Origin: Hofstenia miamia | Lineage: Eukaryota; Xenacoelomorpha; Acoela | NCBI GenBank assembly: GCA_004352715.1 | Contig: SCFE01000112.1 | Span: 46,672 to 110,671 of the forward strand | Direction of reading: 5' to 3' | Length of the DNA: 64,000 nt | Shown here: positions 33,559 through 45,298 of the stretch, piece after piece | Layout: each line of letters begins with the position of its first letter | Numbering within the stretch: position 1 is the first letter of the stretch | Program-made: the position numbers and the translations under genes | Notes under the pieces: model-generated | Database searches by the model: none | Told to the model about the DNA's origin: nothing | The model's input: only the letters and a program-made list of their open reading frames with translations

Positions 33559-36500
33559 CATATATGTCACAAGCTTTCCAAATTCTTAAGAGATTTGGAA
33601 AATTTTTTTGATGTGCACAAAAAATTAACAGAAGGTAGTTTAGGGCTAAGCGAATGCATGCAGAGTAAGACAAATAAGTACATAAGTAAGTTAATTCAGG
33701 ATGAGATTCATTGGGGAGGAAATGAAATTTGACCTTGGGAATCTAAAAATTTTGATGTGATTAACATTTTTCACATAGGCATTTCTTAATGCCAATTACA
33801 TGGCATAAAACAATTAAGAGATTTCACAATTGTGGTAAAACTTTAAAAAATTTAAGACCTATCGATATAAATTTAAATTCACCATTAAATTGAACAGATA
33901 CGTTTGGGATTTGCAAAAAATGATCATTATAGTAGTGTTGGGAAAAAATCCGATTTAAATTTAAAAAAATCAAAAAAATCGGATTTTTTGATTTAAATCG
34001 GATTTTTTTGGGTTTAAATCGGATTTTTTGATTTAAATTGGATTTTTTATCTAAATTTTAATTTTACCAAAACAATCTTCCAAGGTAGTAAATATTCGAA
34101 ATCCTTTTGATGCTACTATTTTTGAAATACAATAATTTAATCAATTTAAAATAAACTGAAGATAAAGAACATGCAAAACAATAAATTCAGAGCTTGCCAA
34201 TTCATTCCAATATTAAGGCAATGACTTCAAAACAATTAAAAATACTATTTGTATCTCTTTTAGTGTACTTGATTTAAATCAATAATTGAACTAATAATGT
34301 GCTTTGATTTAAATCATGATTTAATTCGACCAACACTGTTATAGTATATAGATATATTATTAAGCAATTCATGTTATTAACGAAAAGTAGTCTAGTCAAC
34401 CAGTGGTGTAGTGCTAACATTTTAACAAGGAGGCTCTTAAAGCGGTAGCCCTCCAAAATGTGGGCACTGAAAAGGCAGGCGTTACTACAGCTTTTTAACA
34501 TTCAATATTTTTTTCATTAATTGAAATTAGGTGTCCTTAGTGTTTATATAAGCGTAGGCTAATTTATTTACAATAATATTTTTATGGGATTGGTTTTAGG
34601 CCTGTGTGAGTCGTAAATGAAACATTGCTTCTTGGAATTATATTAGTACACAATACTCGACACAAGTTACCCCAATGCGCAAATGTGCTTCCAAAGAACA
34701 TCCAAATGATATCCAATCAATGCATTTTTGAAATTAAATAATGCCCATCTGTCACTCATTAAGTACAGTATATCCAGAAGACATCCCATATCTCAGTAAA
34801 GATTTTCTGTTGCAGCATCATTTGAATAATGTTGCCTTTGCTACAAAGGTGTTATAAGAATGCATAGAAGTTATGTTATCAGGTAATCCATTAAACAAAA
34901 AATCACAAACTTACATATAGTATAACAGAATACTTTAGATTCAGCAGACATTGCTGTCTTGTAAAAATATTATGTAAAAATATTAACGCAAGACAAACAT
35001 TCGTTGTCAAGAAAATCAATTACTAAGCCAGAACTGTTAGTATAGATATACGAGTACATTAGCCAATGATATAATTTAACCATTATCAAAATGATCATTT
35101 GGTTTAAAAATGTTCTTCTAAATATATTTTTAACAATTTGGTAAAAATTTGGGACAATATAAATTTTAATGAAAGATTTCTATTTTGATTAGAATTTGAA
35201 ATAGTGCTTTTGAATCATCATGAAAGAGCTTAAGGTCAAATGGAATTTAACTAGTTTTCAAATTTTGAATAAATTATTCTTGTAGTCATTGGAATGTTTG
35301 CTATTAAAATTAATGCATTTTTACTTTTCTGACAATTGGTGTAAATTGATAAAAAACTTTCGGTTTTCATTTACTTCGTACCCAATATAAATATAAATAC
35401 ATACATATTTCCGTCTTCAGCTGGTGTTAAATAAATAATAAAATTTGTTTGAATCAGAGGTGGAATCAGGTTCAGGCCAGGTTCTAAAATCTTGGTACAC
35501 TTCTATCTATGCTTTTGCATTGCACGCCCATTGGATGTGCATAATATTTGAATAATTTACTTTGTTAAAAGAAATAATTAGGCCATTCTTAGGATTGAGG
35601 CCTCAAAAGTGCAGGACTTGCATGTCCTTTGGATATGCATATGAACTATTTCACATTCAGTTGCTGATTTCGGAATATTTTATGAGGGGACATTTTTATA
35701 GCAAACTTTTAACGCCCATCAAATTAAAACAATTTTTTATGCAACTACCTGGTTAAAATTAGTTTCAAAATTCATCTCGGACTGCACCTAAACTTAGAAA
35801 GATTTCTTTAAAACTGGGATTGCAGTATTTATCAAAAGAAAACTTATCAATTAAAAGAAATGATCTGTTACAACATTTGGAATTAAAAATTCAATTGCAA
35901 AACGCAGTTATTAAAACCAAATGGATAAAATTCAATTGCATGAAATCTATTATTATTAAATTTGAAAATCTATAGGCATTTAAAAGTATTTAATAATTTG
36001 ATTTTCATAGTTTTTTATCATTATATGAAAGGGGCTGTGCCCCTCTCCACTACACCCCTGCTTTCAACATAACTTTTAAGAATGACTAGAACGTAAATTT
36101 TTATGCTAAAAATATTAAAAACAATTCAATCTAGTACTTACCAGACAGAAGCTACTAACCTAATATCAATCAGTTCTAGGACTTTGATGCTAGTTGCGAT
36201 CATTCACTTAACAATTAGTTTCAACCTTAATGGGGTGGAAATTTTTTTGCAAAGCATTTCCAGTCGACTAGACCCGAGTCCAAAACTGTTAACGCCTAAA
36301 TTTCGAGTCGATCCGGATCGTCAACTCAACCCGAATCGGAATTTTCGAGTACTCGCAGAGCTCTAATATAATCGTCCTCGTGAATTATAAATAATTTTAG
36401 ATGTAAAAGTTGTAAGACTGCCAAAGAAAAAAACAATTTCATTTGTGTTTTAGCAAAGATTTTCATCAATGTCTGCAAGAAAAATGCATAATGGGAAAGA

Positions 36501-39500
36501 CTTTTACTACAAACTAAAAAGGCATTTAGAACGCATTTTCTATTTAATTTAGAAATCTAACTTAAAATAAAATTCACGTGTATTTTTGTTAGGAGCAGAT
36601 GAAGTTTCTGCACAAAGCTATTTTAATTTAGTATTAGTTCCCAGGATATACAATTAAGACAAAAACTAATAAAATTTATAATTTCAACAGCTTCATTTGT
36701 TTTGCCTTAGTCTAGATAATTACAAGGTTACTCGTCAGTGTGTCTGACAAGGAAATTTGTTTATCACGAAGGAGGAGAAATTCATTGCAATAGAAAATAA
36801 CTTTTTCCAACTCCAATGAAAGTTCCCCTCTACTCTCAGAATAGCATACTTAATGCACACTACGATATATCATATAATCTATGTTGTGATTTAATCATCC
36901 TGTTAAAATTGTAAGAGAGTACTTTTTATTCTAACGGAAGGTTATTTGCCTGAATTACACCAACGGATGTCTGACTAGTGTATTCTTTTTACTTCTTTTT
37001 GAGATAAGAAATACAAAGTCAACAATATTAAATCTTTCACTGCGAAATTCGACTTTAGTCACACGGCCAACATTATGTCTGACTGCGAAATTCGACTTCA
37101 GTCCACATCTCTCCTTTTTTTCTAATAAAATGTCCAAAATCTGGTGTAATTCCATGTAATTCAGTATAATAAAGTGTTTTTTTAAGAAAAAATTGATTTT
37201 CATTTTTTTGTGTCAAAATGACATTTTTTGAGAATTTCTGAAAATTCATGAAACGCAGTGAAAGGGTCAACGAAATGAAATCATAAGATTGTCATCAAAT
37301 TAATCTATCGACAACATCTTATCACAGATGTTTTTAGAAATGAATAAATTTCAAAAAATTAATAAAGCAAGTAATTATAAATAACATATTAAATTAAATC
37401 AAAATCTAGTTGTAGGGTATTAAGTTACGCATGGTTTAAGGGGGCAATTTTAAAAATATTGAGATGTTCTATGCATATTCTTGTAGGTCTTAAAAAAACG
37501 CTTTCAATAATGTATAAGACTGTCTCTTATACACATCAATAAAAATCCATATGAAAGTTTTTGAAAAAATATATTATGATCTTCAAAGTTACAAAAAAAT
37601 TTTTTGAAATGATATTCGCTGATGTTAATGGCGCTTTGAGACCACCTGACATAATTGAAGGGCCCAACTGTCCATTTTTTGATAAAAAAATTAGAAAACT
37701 TTGAAGAGTATGTGACTATTTACAAGAATTTCAAAATTTGGAAAAATGCATTAAAATAAAACATATTCAAAATATTAAATAAAATGGCCAGTCCAGTTAT
37801 TTGCATTTAAATTATCTTTCAAATGATGTATACATCAGGATTGTATGTTGAAAATTGTAAGAACAGAAGCATCTTATTTATCAATGAATTTTGAAAAAAA
37901 TAAGAAGAGAGAAAAATGCAATTTAAAGTTTTTAGATTTAATAAAACTGTTCTTAATCAGAATTCACCACAGAAATATGTTTTTTTTATCAACCTCAGTA
38001 TATCTTCTCTTAGATTTGCTGCTTTTCAATGACTTAAAACATTTTTTTTATCTCAAGCCACATTTTTCTGTGCCAAAATGGCAGTTGACAGAAAATTAGA
38101 TTTGAGCATCAAGACGCTTCTTGCAGATTCATCGCTGCTTTGCTTCAAGGCAGCATAGTTGGCATCAGGGGTCCTCAAAAATTGATTTTGAGATAGAAAT
38201 CAATTTTTTCTAAAACAATCAATTATATTGATATTGCAAGAAAAACAATCAATTAATTGCAATATATTGCAATTAATTGCAGTCGCAAAAGTGGGCCTAG
38301 GGTTGAAACAGGGTGCAAGGCGGGAACCGTTCCGTGCGTGAAGTTTTTGAGAAAAAACGAAGTTATATAGTCTTCAAGTTTAATAGTCTTGTTTTTAAAC
38401 AACCAAGTAACAAATACAACTCAAACAGTTCCTTAAGGTACAAGTACAAGTTACAAACAATCATGTAGTAAGTCATCACTGGGCAGTAAGTTATTAACAA
38501 AGTTTCGATACAGTGTCTTCGTTCCAAAATCGGCATGAAATGTGAGTGTAGTGCATCCCACAAACTTGCTTTTGGGACATTTAGCCCACAACCTGTTAAG
38601 CAGAGACTCATTTTGGTTTTGAGTTTGACCAAGAACACGGCGTCGCATTATATCTGAAGTTGTCAACCAATCATATAATGGTAAGATAAACTGATGCCAT
38701 GTAGGCAAGATATATGACCTTTCTTGATAGGATTTATTTCCCTGTTTCCACTTGCACCAAGAGTGATGAGGACAGTAGCTATGTTGCAAGGATTTGTCGT
38801 CAAATTTTGCTTAGTGGAAGAGGCCAACCAAAGCATTCAATTTCATTTTACTCACAAGTTTGATAGTATCTTCTTCACTCAATGTATCATGCTGTATACC
38901 TGAAACAACTGAAACAAATGAGTTTCCCAAGTAGCTGGCTAGCTGTAAACAATTTTTCTCTGTTAGCTTGCCAACCCCATCAAGTTTTTTCTCCTTTCGA
39001 ATCTTATTGAGGCTATTAGATAGCCTTTTTGAAAAATGATGAATGCAATCATATTTCTGAATTATGTCTGTGGACCATAAGGGTTCACGGTGAGGAGAGC
39101 ACTATATACAGAAATATCACCATCTGAAATCAAATTTATATACCTTAAATTATTCATATGCACAGATCTTTCAAATATATTCAATTCCACTACTGGATCC
39201 ATCATATTTGATATTACATTAATGATTTCTGTAATTTGCGTCACTTTTACATTTATTGCAGTATTTTGACAGGACCTCAAGATCAAGGATTTCTCCAGTA
39301 GTAGCTGACATGACATACGCAACGCCGTAGAGTGAAGTATGGCCTCGCTTATGCCATGTCCCATCAAAAGTCACGGAGCAGTTCAATGGATCACCTAAAA
39401 CATCCCCTGTTTCTTCAGATATTGAAGTATACAGTCTAGCATCATTTTTGCAGTTTCCCGATGTCAAATCACACAAATTCTTATTAATGTGCTTCAGTGT

Positions 39501-41525
39501 ACTGTACCAGGCAGCATTACTAAGTGAACTCATTGTACCCATCACTTGTGAATACCTGACTGCATCATCATGATTCCTGCCATAAAGAAGATTAGCAAGA
39601 ACATCTTGAATGTTCATATCAGACATTCTTGGATTTGGCTGCACATGATAGTTTGCGTAAGAGGAAAAATGACATGCTTCCCAGACAAATCAATTTTTCC
39701 TGCAAGACCACCGATGTTCGAGTAACTGATTTTTACATCATCACAATCATTCATTGTTTTTCTAGATAACAATGTAAGCTGTTTAGCTTGCTCAAAATCT
39801 TGAAATGATGGACTGAATGTTTCATACAGTCTTTTACAGGTTTTTGCCATGAAATTCTGTTGGGAATCAACATTTTCTCCAATCGATAATGTGAGAAGGT
39901 TCGATGTTGTGGGAAGGTTCGATGATGTGGGAAGGTTCGATGATGTGGGAAGGTTCGATGATGTGGGAAGGTTCGATGATGTGGGAAGGTTCGATGATGT
40001 GGGAAGGTTCGATGATGTGGGAAGGTTCGATGATGTGGGAAGGTTCGATGATGTGGGAAGGTTCGATGATGTGGGAAGGTTCGATGATGTGGGAAGGTTC
40101 GATGATGTGGGAAGGTTCGATGATGTGGGAAGGTTCGATGATGTGGGAAGGTTCGATGATGTGGGAAGGTTCGATGATGTGGGAAGGTTCGATGATGTGG
40201 GAAGGTTCGATGATGTGGGAAGGTTCGATGATGTGGGAAGGTTCGATGATGTGGGAAGGTTCGATGATGTGGGAAGGTTCGATGATGTGGGAAGGTTCGA
40301 TGATGTGGGAAGGTTCGATGATGTGGGAAGGTTCGATGATGTGGGAAGGTTCGATGATGTGGGAAGGTTCGATGATGTGGGAAGGTTCGATGATGTGGTG
40401 CTAATTCGTGAGGCATTTTTGTTAGATGAACTACTACTTGGAGCTCAAATGAATTGCTTTTGTATTGTTCCTCCTTGCAAACCTCCTTTCTTACATAGCA
40501 TTTTGTGAAATATGCGATAAAGCAACAATTGTTGTTGTTGATGAAATAAACAAAAATTATTGTTGAAATTTATATAAATCTTGAAAAAACAACTGGAAAA
40601 TTCAGAAAAATGTTTATAATAACTGAACAAAGCTGAGCACAGGTTGGCCATTCACAAACAAACGCCGAAATAATGTAAACAATGGTCGGTGCATCAAAAA
40701 TTATAGGAAAACTATGTGAACAATTTTCCAGATAAATTGCTTGAAATTTTTTATTTTTTTCATGCTATTCTCACCAAGTAAAACCATCGTAACTTCCGAA
40801 ATATTATTCATAGAGGAAAAAAAAATATATATATATTTTTCGAAACTAGAAACTCTACTCTTTCAGATGAATACATAAACCCCAATAACTGTTTTCAAAG
40901 TTTCGGTAGAAATTTTATACTTAGGAGACTATCCCCCTTAATGATTTGAAGCTTTTTACTGTATTCAATTGCTCGAGGGCGTAGATTAGTGATGAATGCG
41001 TAGAGCATTTTAAATGCATCCCCAGACATCTGTGAACTTTTTTCAAAATTATATTATTTCAAAATAAACTTATATAATATAAACCTAATATGGCATTGAA
41101 GGTTTACCAGCACTCACCGACATACGATAACAATTATTAACACCCGTGAATTGAAGCGGTTAAATTTACTACCCGCTCATCACTCGCGTAGACACAAGCA
41201 GGTTCCTTCACGGGACCCAAAATGGTCAACATATTGAAAGCATAAACGTTTTATAGCCGAAGAAATAAACAGAAACCAAAGGAAGCACAGTGGCTTAATT
41301 TCCTTCCCCTGAGTGCGAAACTAAATGGGAGTTTGAAAAGTATTATTCTAAATTGTGAGATAATTGACTACGTAAAATGAAAAGGAATGAAATACATACC
41401 TTTGCAATGTCTGGTGATGAAATCACCTTCATTTTACTTTCTGTGGAAGCTTCTGTCGCGGCATCAGGTGTCTCATCACAGTGAACACTGACAATAAGAA
41501 GGAGGGCAACTGCAAAGAATCTCAT
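32018..41525 (-). CDS. Candidate secreted, possibly GPI-anchored protein, split over at least four exons
   Basis: Candidate exons in minus order. 41400-41525: 42 aa beginning with a clear signal peptide (MRFFAVALLLIVSVHC), donor GTATGT, phase 0. 40941-41029: acceptor TTCACAG, ~29 codons, helical-looking. 33060-33164: acceptor ATTTAG, 35 aa with a Cys and an NRT glycosylation site, donor GTATGG, phase 0. 32018-32254: acceptor CTTTAG, 78 aa with one Cys, an acidic middle, and a C-terminal PNGV-x3-hydrophobic-end tail like a GPI signal. Exons 1, 3 and 4 are phase 0 and could splice directly. Exon 2 has no clean donor (the Mutator-like element begins at its edge), so exons may be missing or exon 2 may be false. 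Family unknown; it could be two genes. Confidence 0.4.
32816..32995. repeat. (TA)n microsatellite with 77-N assembly gap
   Basis: TA runs on both sides of the N run at 32886-32962. The gap reflects the unresolved microsatellite, inside an intron of the minus-strand gene model. Confidence 0.9.
33250..33499. mobile_element. Small hAT-like MITE in a TA repeat
   Basis: The ends are CAAAGGTGGATAC and, on the opposite strand, CAGAGGCGGATAC, each leading to GGGGCCC blocks. It is 250 bp, flanked by GTATATAT and ATATATAT. The flank match is weak evidence because the site is TA-rich. A related sequence (CTTCTAAAATAAGAAAATTC...GGGCCCTTCTAAAAC) occurs at about 44150-44285. Confidence 0.7.
33500..33560. 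repeat. (TA)n microsatellite
   Basis: Long TA run with one CATATA interruption. It is translated in some frames as Tyr-Ile repeats, which are not a gene. Confidence 0.95.
33935..34338. mobile_element. hAT-like MITE rich in ATTTAAATC repeats
   Basis: The left end is (TA)GTGTTGG and the right end on the opposite strand is CAGTGTTGG. An exact 8-bp direct repeat TTATAGTA lies at 33927-33934 and 34339-34346. The interior carries many GATTTAAATC and ATCGGATTT units on the left and GATTTAAATCA on the right, probably transposase-binding subterminal repeats. Confidence 0.7.
34401..36060. mobile_element. Non-autonomous hAT-like element
   Basis: The left end is CAGTGGTGTAGTG and the right end on the opposite strand is CAGGGGTGTAGTG. 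The flanks TAGTCAAC and CTTTCAAC match at five of eight positions, suggesting an old eroded duplication. No transposase frame was seen in the 1.66 kb. Confidence 0.6.
36061..37436. other. Intron or intergenic sequence, no clear exon
   Basis: I searched the minus strand for an exon joining the signal-peptide and tail exons and found none convincing. Two direct copies of ACTGCGAAATTCGACTT occur at about 37038 and 37081. Confidence 0.4.
37520..37537. other. Match to the Tn5 mosaic end (sequencing adapter)
   Basis: CTGTCTCTTATACACATC equals 18 of the 19 bases of the hyperactive Tn5 mosaic end used in Nextera libraries. The base after it differs. Part of its mirror image (TGTATAAGA) precedes it. 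Most likely library adapter left in the assembly. Confidence 0.7.
38451..39850 (-). pseudogene. Mutator-like transposase, several frameshifts
   Basis: Pieces in three frames follow the order of the PF20700 Mutator-like transposase domain. GGLAGKIDLSGKHV and DVLANLLYG come first, then the first catalytic Asp in FDGTWHKRGHTSLYGV with GEILDLEVLSKYCNKC. The second Asp is in SDGDISVYSAL, followed by YDCIHHFSKRL (untracked frame near 39050). CPHHSWCKWKQG comes next, and the catalytic Glu lies in GQTQNQNESLLNRLW (~38610), ending VGCTTLTFHADFG. All three catalytic blocks are recognisable, so decay is recent. Frame changes occur near 39630, 39225 and between 38800 and 39060. The N-terminus merges with the minisatellite. 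Confidence 0.8.
39896..40400. repeat. 18-bp minisatellite, about 28 units
   Basis: Unit GATGATGTGGGAAGGTTC, almost perfect, with variants only in the first unit or two (GATGTTGTG). Because the unit is a multiple of three and free of stops in several frames, it gives long artificial frames on both strands (PHHRTF on minus, RFDDVG and MWEGSM on plus). It lies inside the Mutator-like element, 5' of the transposase. Confidence 0.97.
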
Positions 41526-43568
41526 TGTAATACACTAAAATTCATCAATTCAAATTCCAACAGCAACAAACACTATCAAATGCATAATACATTAATGTGT
41601 GCAGACGTGAAAAATTAATGTAATATCAATGTTTCATAGGCTCTATGCTTTACCGTGGCCGTGGCAGACATCCCTATTCGTTAGAAAAAACTAATTCACA
41701 AATTTAAATTATTCCTGTATTTCTTGTATAGGATCATATGATCAATGAGAATGTACAACTAAGAAAAATTTAAAAACGTTTGTATCATTGATATGATAAG
41801 TTCCGTTGAAGAGCAATTAGTGTTCTTTGTGAGGTGATGCAGGATATAAGGCAGAACACTCAAAAACAAGACTTCTTAAGACAGGGCGTCTGGCCATTCT
41901 AGTTTTACACTTAGATTAATATTTCCTTGGTTTTAATTAAAAATATTTTTATGAAGTCTAGTTAATTTAATTGCACATAGCTTTAGAAAGTTTGTGAAAT
42001 GCAACACTGGAAGATTGCAAATAGCTTAATTTTACCAAAATACACTTTAACACCCAAAACATAATTGGTTACAATTTTCAAATTAATGCGAAATATTACA
42101 CGAGGTAACTAGAATAGCTATTGTTATATACATTTTCGGTTATTTTCAATGTTTTCAAGTTAGATATTTAATTTTTTCAATTTTTTCATGTTTTTTTACT
42201 TTTGATAAAATCACCCAGTTTGAAGTTTAAATTAATAGGTATTGACGTTGTTATTTACAGTATGCTCTTATTTATTGTTTGTTGATAAGGTTGTGCGGAT
42301 AAGCTAATTATAGTACAGCTACCCATATGTACTCACCCGCATGCATGACTGTGATACCCATACCTGCTCGATACCAATGATTACCATAGCCATACCCAAA
42401 CCTATTTCCAAAATGTATTAAAAAATATTCTAATTCAAAGAGTACTTTAATACTTAAACAAAGTTTTTTATACTACACATTAGCTAGTAAGAGGTGTGTA
42501 TTGAATAAAATATACACATGTAAACATTAAATGTATTTGATCATTGTCTTCTGAAAATGAATGGAGATTTTCAGGAACAACAAGAGAGCACTTCTGACCG
42601 CATCTGAACATTTAAAGACAACTTTCTAATAAAGTTTCCATAAGACTTGGGAAATTATATAGCTTTGTTTTCTGCACTTTATTCTGTTCTATATATGTTA
42701 ACCTTATTTGGCCATAGCCGTGCAGTGGTACTCGTACACGACTTCGCGCGAGTATAGGCGGGAAGATATGGTTACCCACAGCATATTTGTAATCGCGTTG
42801 AGATTTTCAAAGCCGACCCGACCCAAGCCCGTTTTTGTTTACGAAATGATATGAAACAATTGTAGAATGCAAATAATTCAGTTATCTTTAAAATTGTTTG
42901 TAATAATAGAAGCGATATTGTATATGAAATGCAAAATATAGAATTCAATAGCCTCCTCTTGCTTGCCGCGAGGGCTACATTATCGACTACATCCCAACCA
43001 AATGTAAAATTGATTTCTCCCACAAAATACCCATGTCTTCATTGCTATCTACTAACGTTGATTCAAATAATGGCTCTGCAATAATCATTTAATTTGAAAT
43101 TTTCTTATTGCTATATTATGCAGACGATAATTTTATGAAGCCAGTGCTTGGTTGTTCACATCTCAATTAAATGGAAATAATGAATTAATGTATTATGTAA
43201 AGATATTTGTATCTATTTAAGACATTAAGAATAAAATAATTCGATTAAACAAGGTTTGGGTTGGGTTAGAGTCTAAGCCAATCGGGTTTGGGTTGGGTGG
43301 GGATGCGATTTCGAGAATTAGCTTCAACTTTGGTATAGGATGGAGATAGCCATCTTCATGGTCCCTTTGGAACAAAGGTCTCAGCTGAAATACTTGATCG
43401 CCTGTAATAGTCATCAGCCTGAGCTTTTATGAAGAAAATTCACACTCTGATTGAGCGTTTGATGATTGGGTAAAGAGAATCTCGATTTATTAGTTTTAAT
43501 CTAATTAATTGAGTAATGATTTGGCATTTTTAAGTAAATTAATTCTATAGAAATTGTTATATACATAT

Positions 43569-43599
<31 letters not shown>

Positions 43600-44468
43600 C
43601 AATATTTACGTTAGCTTGAATTTGCTTTTGCTATTTCCAAAAGTCCATTAAACTAATGTTTTATAGTTGTACAGAAGGCTTGAAATTCCTTGATGTGAAT
43701 TAAAGGAATTACTGCATTTAATTGTTGAGCACATTTTGCTGTGACGCAACTCATCTCAAAAGTGCTCAGTAATATTAAACAAAACTTTCAATTTCTGTTT
43801 GGAGCAAGTAATTGATCCTTTCTTTAAACTTAAACTGACCAAGAAAGCGTATATTTGGGAAATCTTTCTAGGCTTAAGGATATCATAGTAATTAAAAATG
43901 ACCAACATGAGTTGACAAGTGATAAAAAATATACTCAAATAACCAATGGCCAAAATTATCAAAACCTCCATATTCTCTCAAACAGTACATTTACTTTGTA
44001 AAACAATAGGAGCATTAGTTTTATAATTTAGGTAATCTAAGGGTTTCGCAACAATTTACATTTCATATTTTCCATGAATTCTAGATACGGAAGTAAATAT
44101 ACTGATCTACTTTATACAAGTGTAGGACCCAAGCACTTCACGTTGCTACAGGGGCGCACGAGAGGCTCTGGTCACCTTCTAAAATAAGAAAATTCATTAA
44201 AATAATGCAGGAGAAAATTGCATACTTTGGTACCTCTTATTCACATATCATTATATTTTATCTTGGGCCCTTCTAAAACATTTCTGTAAAAAATTATAAT
44301 TTGGAGATTAACCTTTTATATTTACATAGTAAGTTTCGTGGATAGAGTGCGTTTTGAAATCAGCATCTATAAACAAATACAACATGTTAATAAATATTGA
44401 ATCAATTACTTTAAGGAAACTAACTTAAAATTATAAAAGATTAAGAATGAATCTAATTACAATTAAAA
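41526..44468. other. Intergenic, no gene; GC-richer remnants near 42730 and 43250
   Basis: Likely holds the promoter of the minus-strand secreted-protein candidate. GACCCGACCCAAGCCCG near 42815 and GGGTTTGGGTTGGG near 43280 look like subterminal repeats of another hAT-like element, but I could not find its ends. Confidence 0.4.
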
Positions 44469-45059
44469 ATGGCGAATCTTGATAAGACTTTACATATGTT
44501 ATTAGAATTTCTGAAAGAGCACCTTCCAGCTATACTTTCTCGAAAGAATACAGATGAAACCATTCAATTGAATGAGGAGGCACCTAATGAAGAAGATATT
44601 TCAAATCTTTCTCCTACATTCATGCAAATGATTGTAACTACGATCCAAAAAGATGAAGTCAAAGATAATACTAAAGCCTTTGCTTGGCAGTGTTGTCCAG
44701 CTCTTATTTCAGAATTTGTAGAAACGATTAGTTCAAATGCACTTGGAGCAACAGTCGGAGGAGTACTGAAGATTTTACTAGCATCACGTGATGTCTTAAA
44801 TTTAGCAAAAAAATATAGCAAAAAAGATATTCCTGCACAAGCTTTTAAAGAAAGCCTAATTATTCTAATTTCTAAATATTCATTGGGGGCAGTTGCTTTT
44901 GTTATAACTGCATTGCTATTAACGCCTGCTTCAGTTTCAGCTATTTTCCTATCTTCTGCTGTAATTGGATTCTCAGCACTAATAGGAGAGTTTGTTGGAG
45001 AGTCTTTGGGAGAATTGGCTGTTAAAGTCTACCGGGATCGGCATGCGCATGAGACTTAG
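44469..45059 (+). CDS. Orphan intronless protein with hydrophobic, Gly-rich C-terminal half (196 aa)
   Basis: ATG at 44469 in a good context (AAAAATGGCG), with an in-frame TAA at 44454 just upstream and stop TAG at 45057. Residues 1-60 are an amphipathic helix plus an acidic linker. Residues 65-115 hold FAWQCCPALISEF and GATVGGVLKILL. Residues ~128-178 are two long hydrophobic segments with small residues (SLGAVAFVITALLL; SAVIGFSALIGEFVGESLG), ending in a basic, soluble tail (VYRDRHAHE). This resembles membrane-inserting or glycine-zipper proteins in general shape only; I recognise no family. Composition is less AT-extreme than the surroundings and no decay is visible. It could be a host gene, a retrocopy or an acquired gene. 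Confidence 0.7.
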   Translation: MANLDKTLHMLLEFLKEHLPAILSRKNTDETIQLNEEAPNEEDISNLSPTFMQMIVTTIQKDEVKDNTKAFAWQCCPALISEFVETISSNALGATVGGVLKILLASRDVLNLAKKYSKKDIPAQAFKESLIILISKYSLGAVAFVITALLLTPASVSAIFLSSAVIGFSALIGEFVGESLGELAVKVYRDRHAHET

Positions 45060-45298
45060 TTCTAAACTAATGAAATGCCAAAACGAACAACAACATTCTA
45101 CAAATATAAAAAGAATTTGTGAAAACTTTTTTATTGCATTTGTAATTGTTTTTGTTTTTAATAAGTTATAAACCATAAACTTTGCTTACGCTTCGAAGAA
45201 CTACGACCTAAGCTAGCGCGTAACAACTTCTATCACAACTTGTGTGAAACTGATTAGTGTTTTTTACGGCATATATGACAATCTTTTAACTTTTGTAA

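Larger units (their letters stand above)
37437..40940 (-). mobile_element. Mutator-like element (PF20700-type transposase), decayed
   Basis: Both ends read TAAGGGGG inward (37437 and, inverted, 40940), and the flanks share an imperfect ATGGTTT/ATGATTT direct repeat. A frameshifted minus-strand transposase lies at 38451-39850 and an 18-bp minisatellite at its 5' side. The TIR similarity ends after about nine bases. The right end abuts a candidate host exon. Confidence 0.6.

Noticed and set aside
33446-33673. Tyr-Ile repeat protein on the minus strand
   Set aside because: Translation of a TA microsatellite.
39896-40400. CRISPR-like array
   Set aside because: Units are contiguous with no unique spacers, and the genome is eukaryotic.
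39849-40508. Long repeat proteins on both strands (RFDDVG, MWEGSM, PHHRTF)
   Set aside because: They are translations of one 18-bp minisatellite that has no stops in several frames; the array itself is annotated and no separate gene is claimed.
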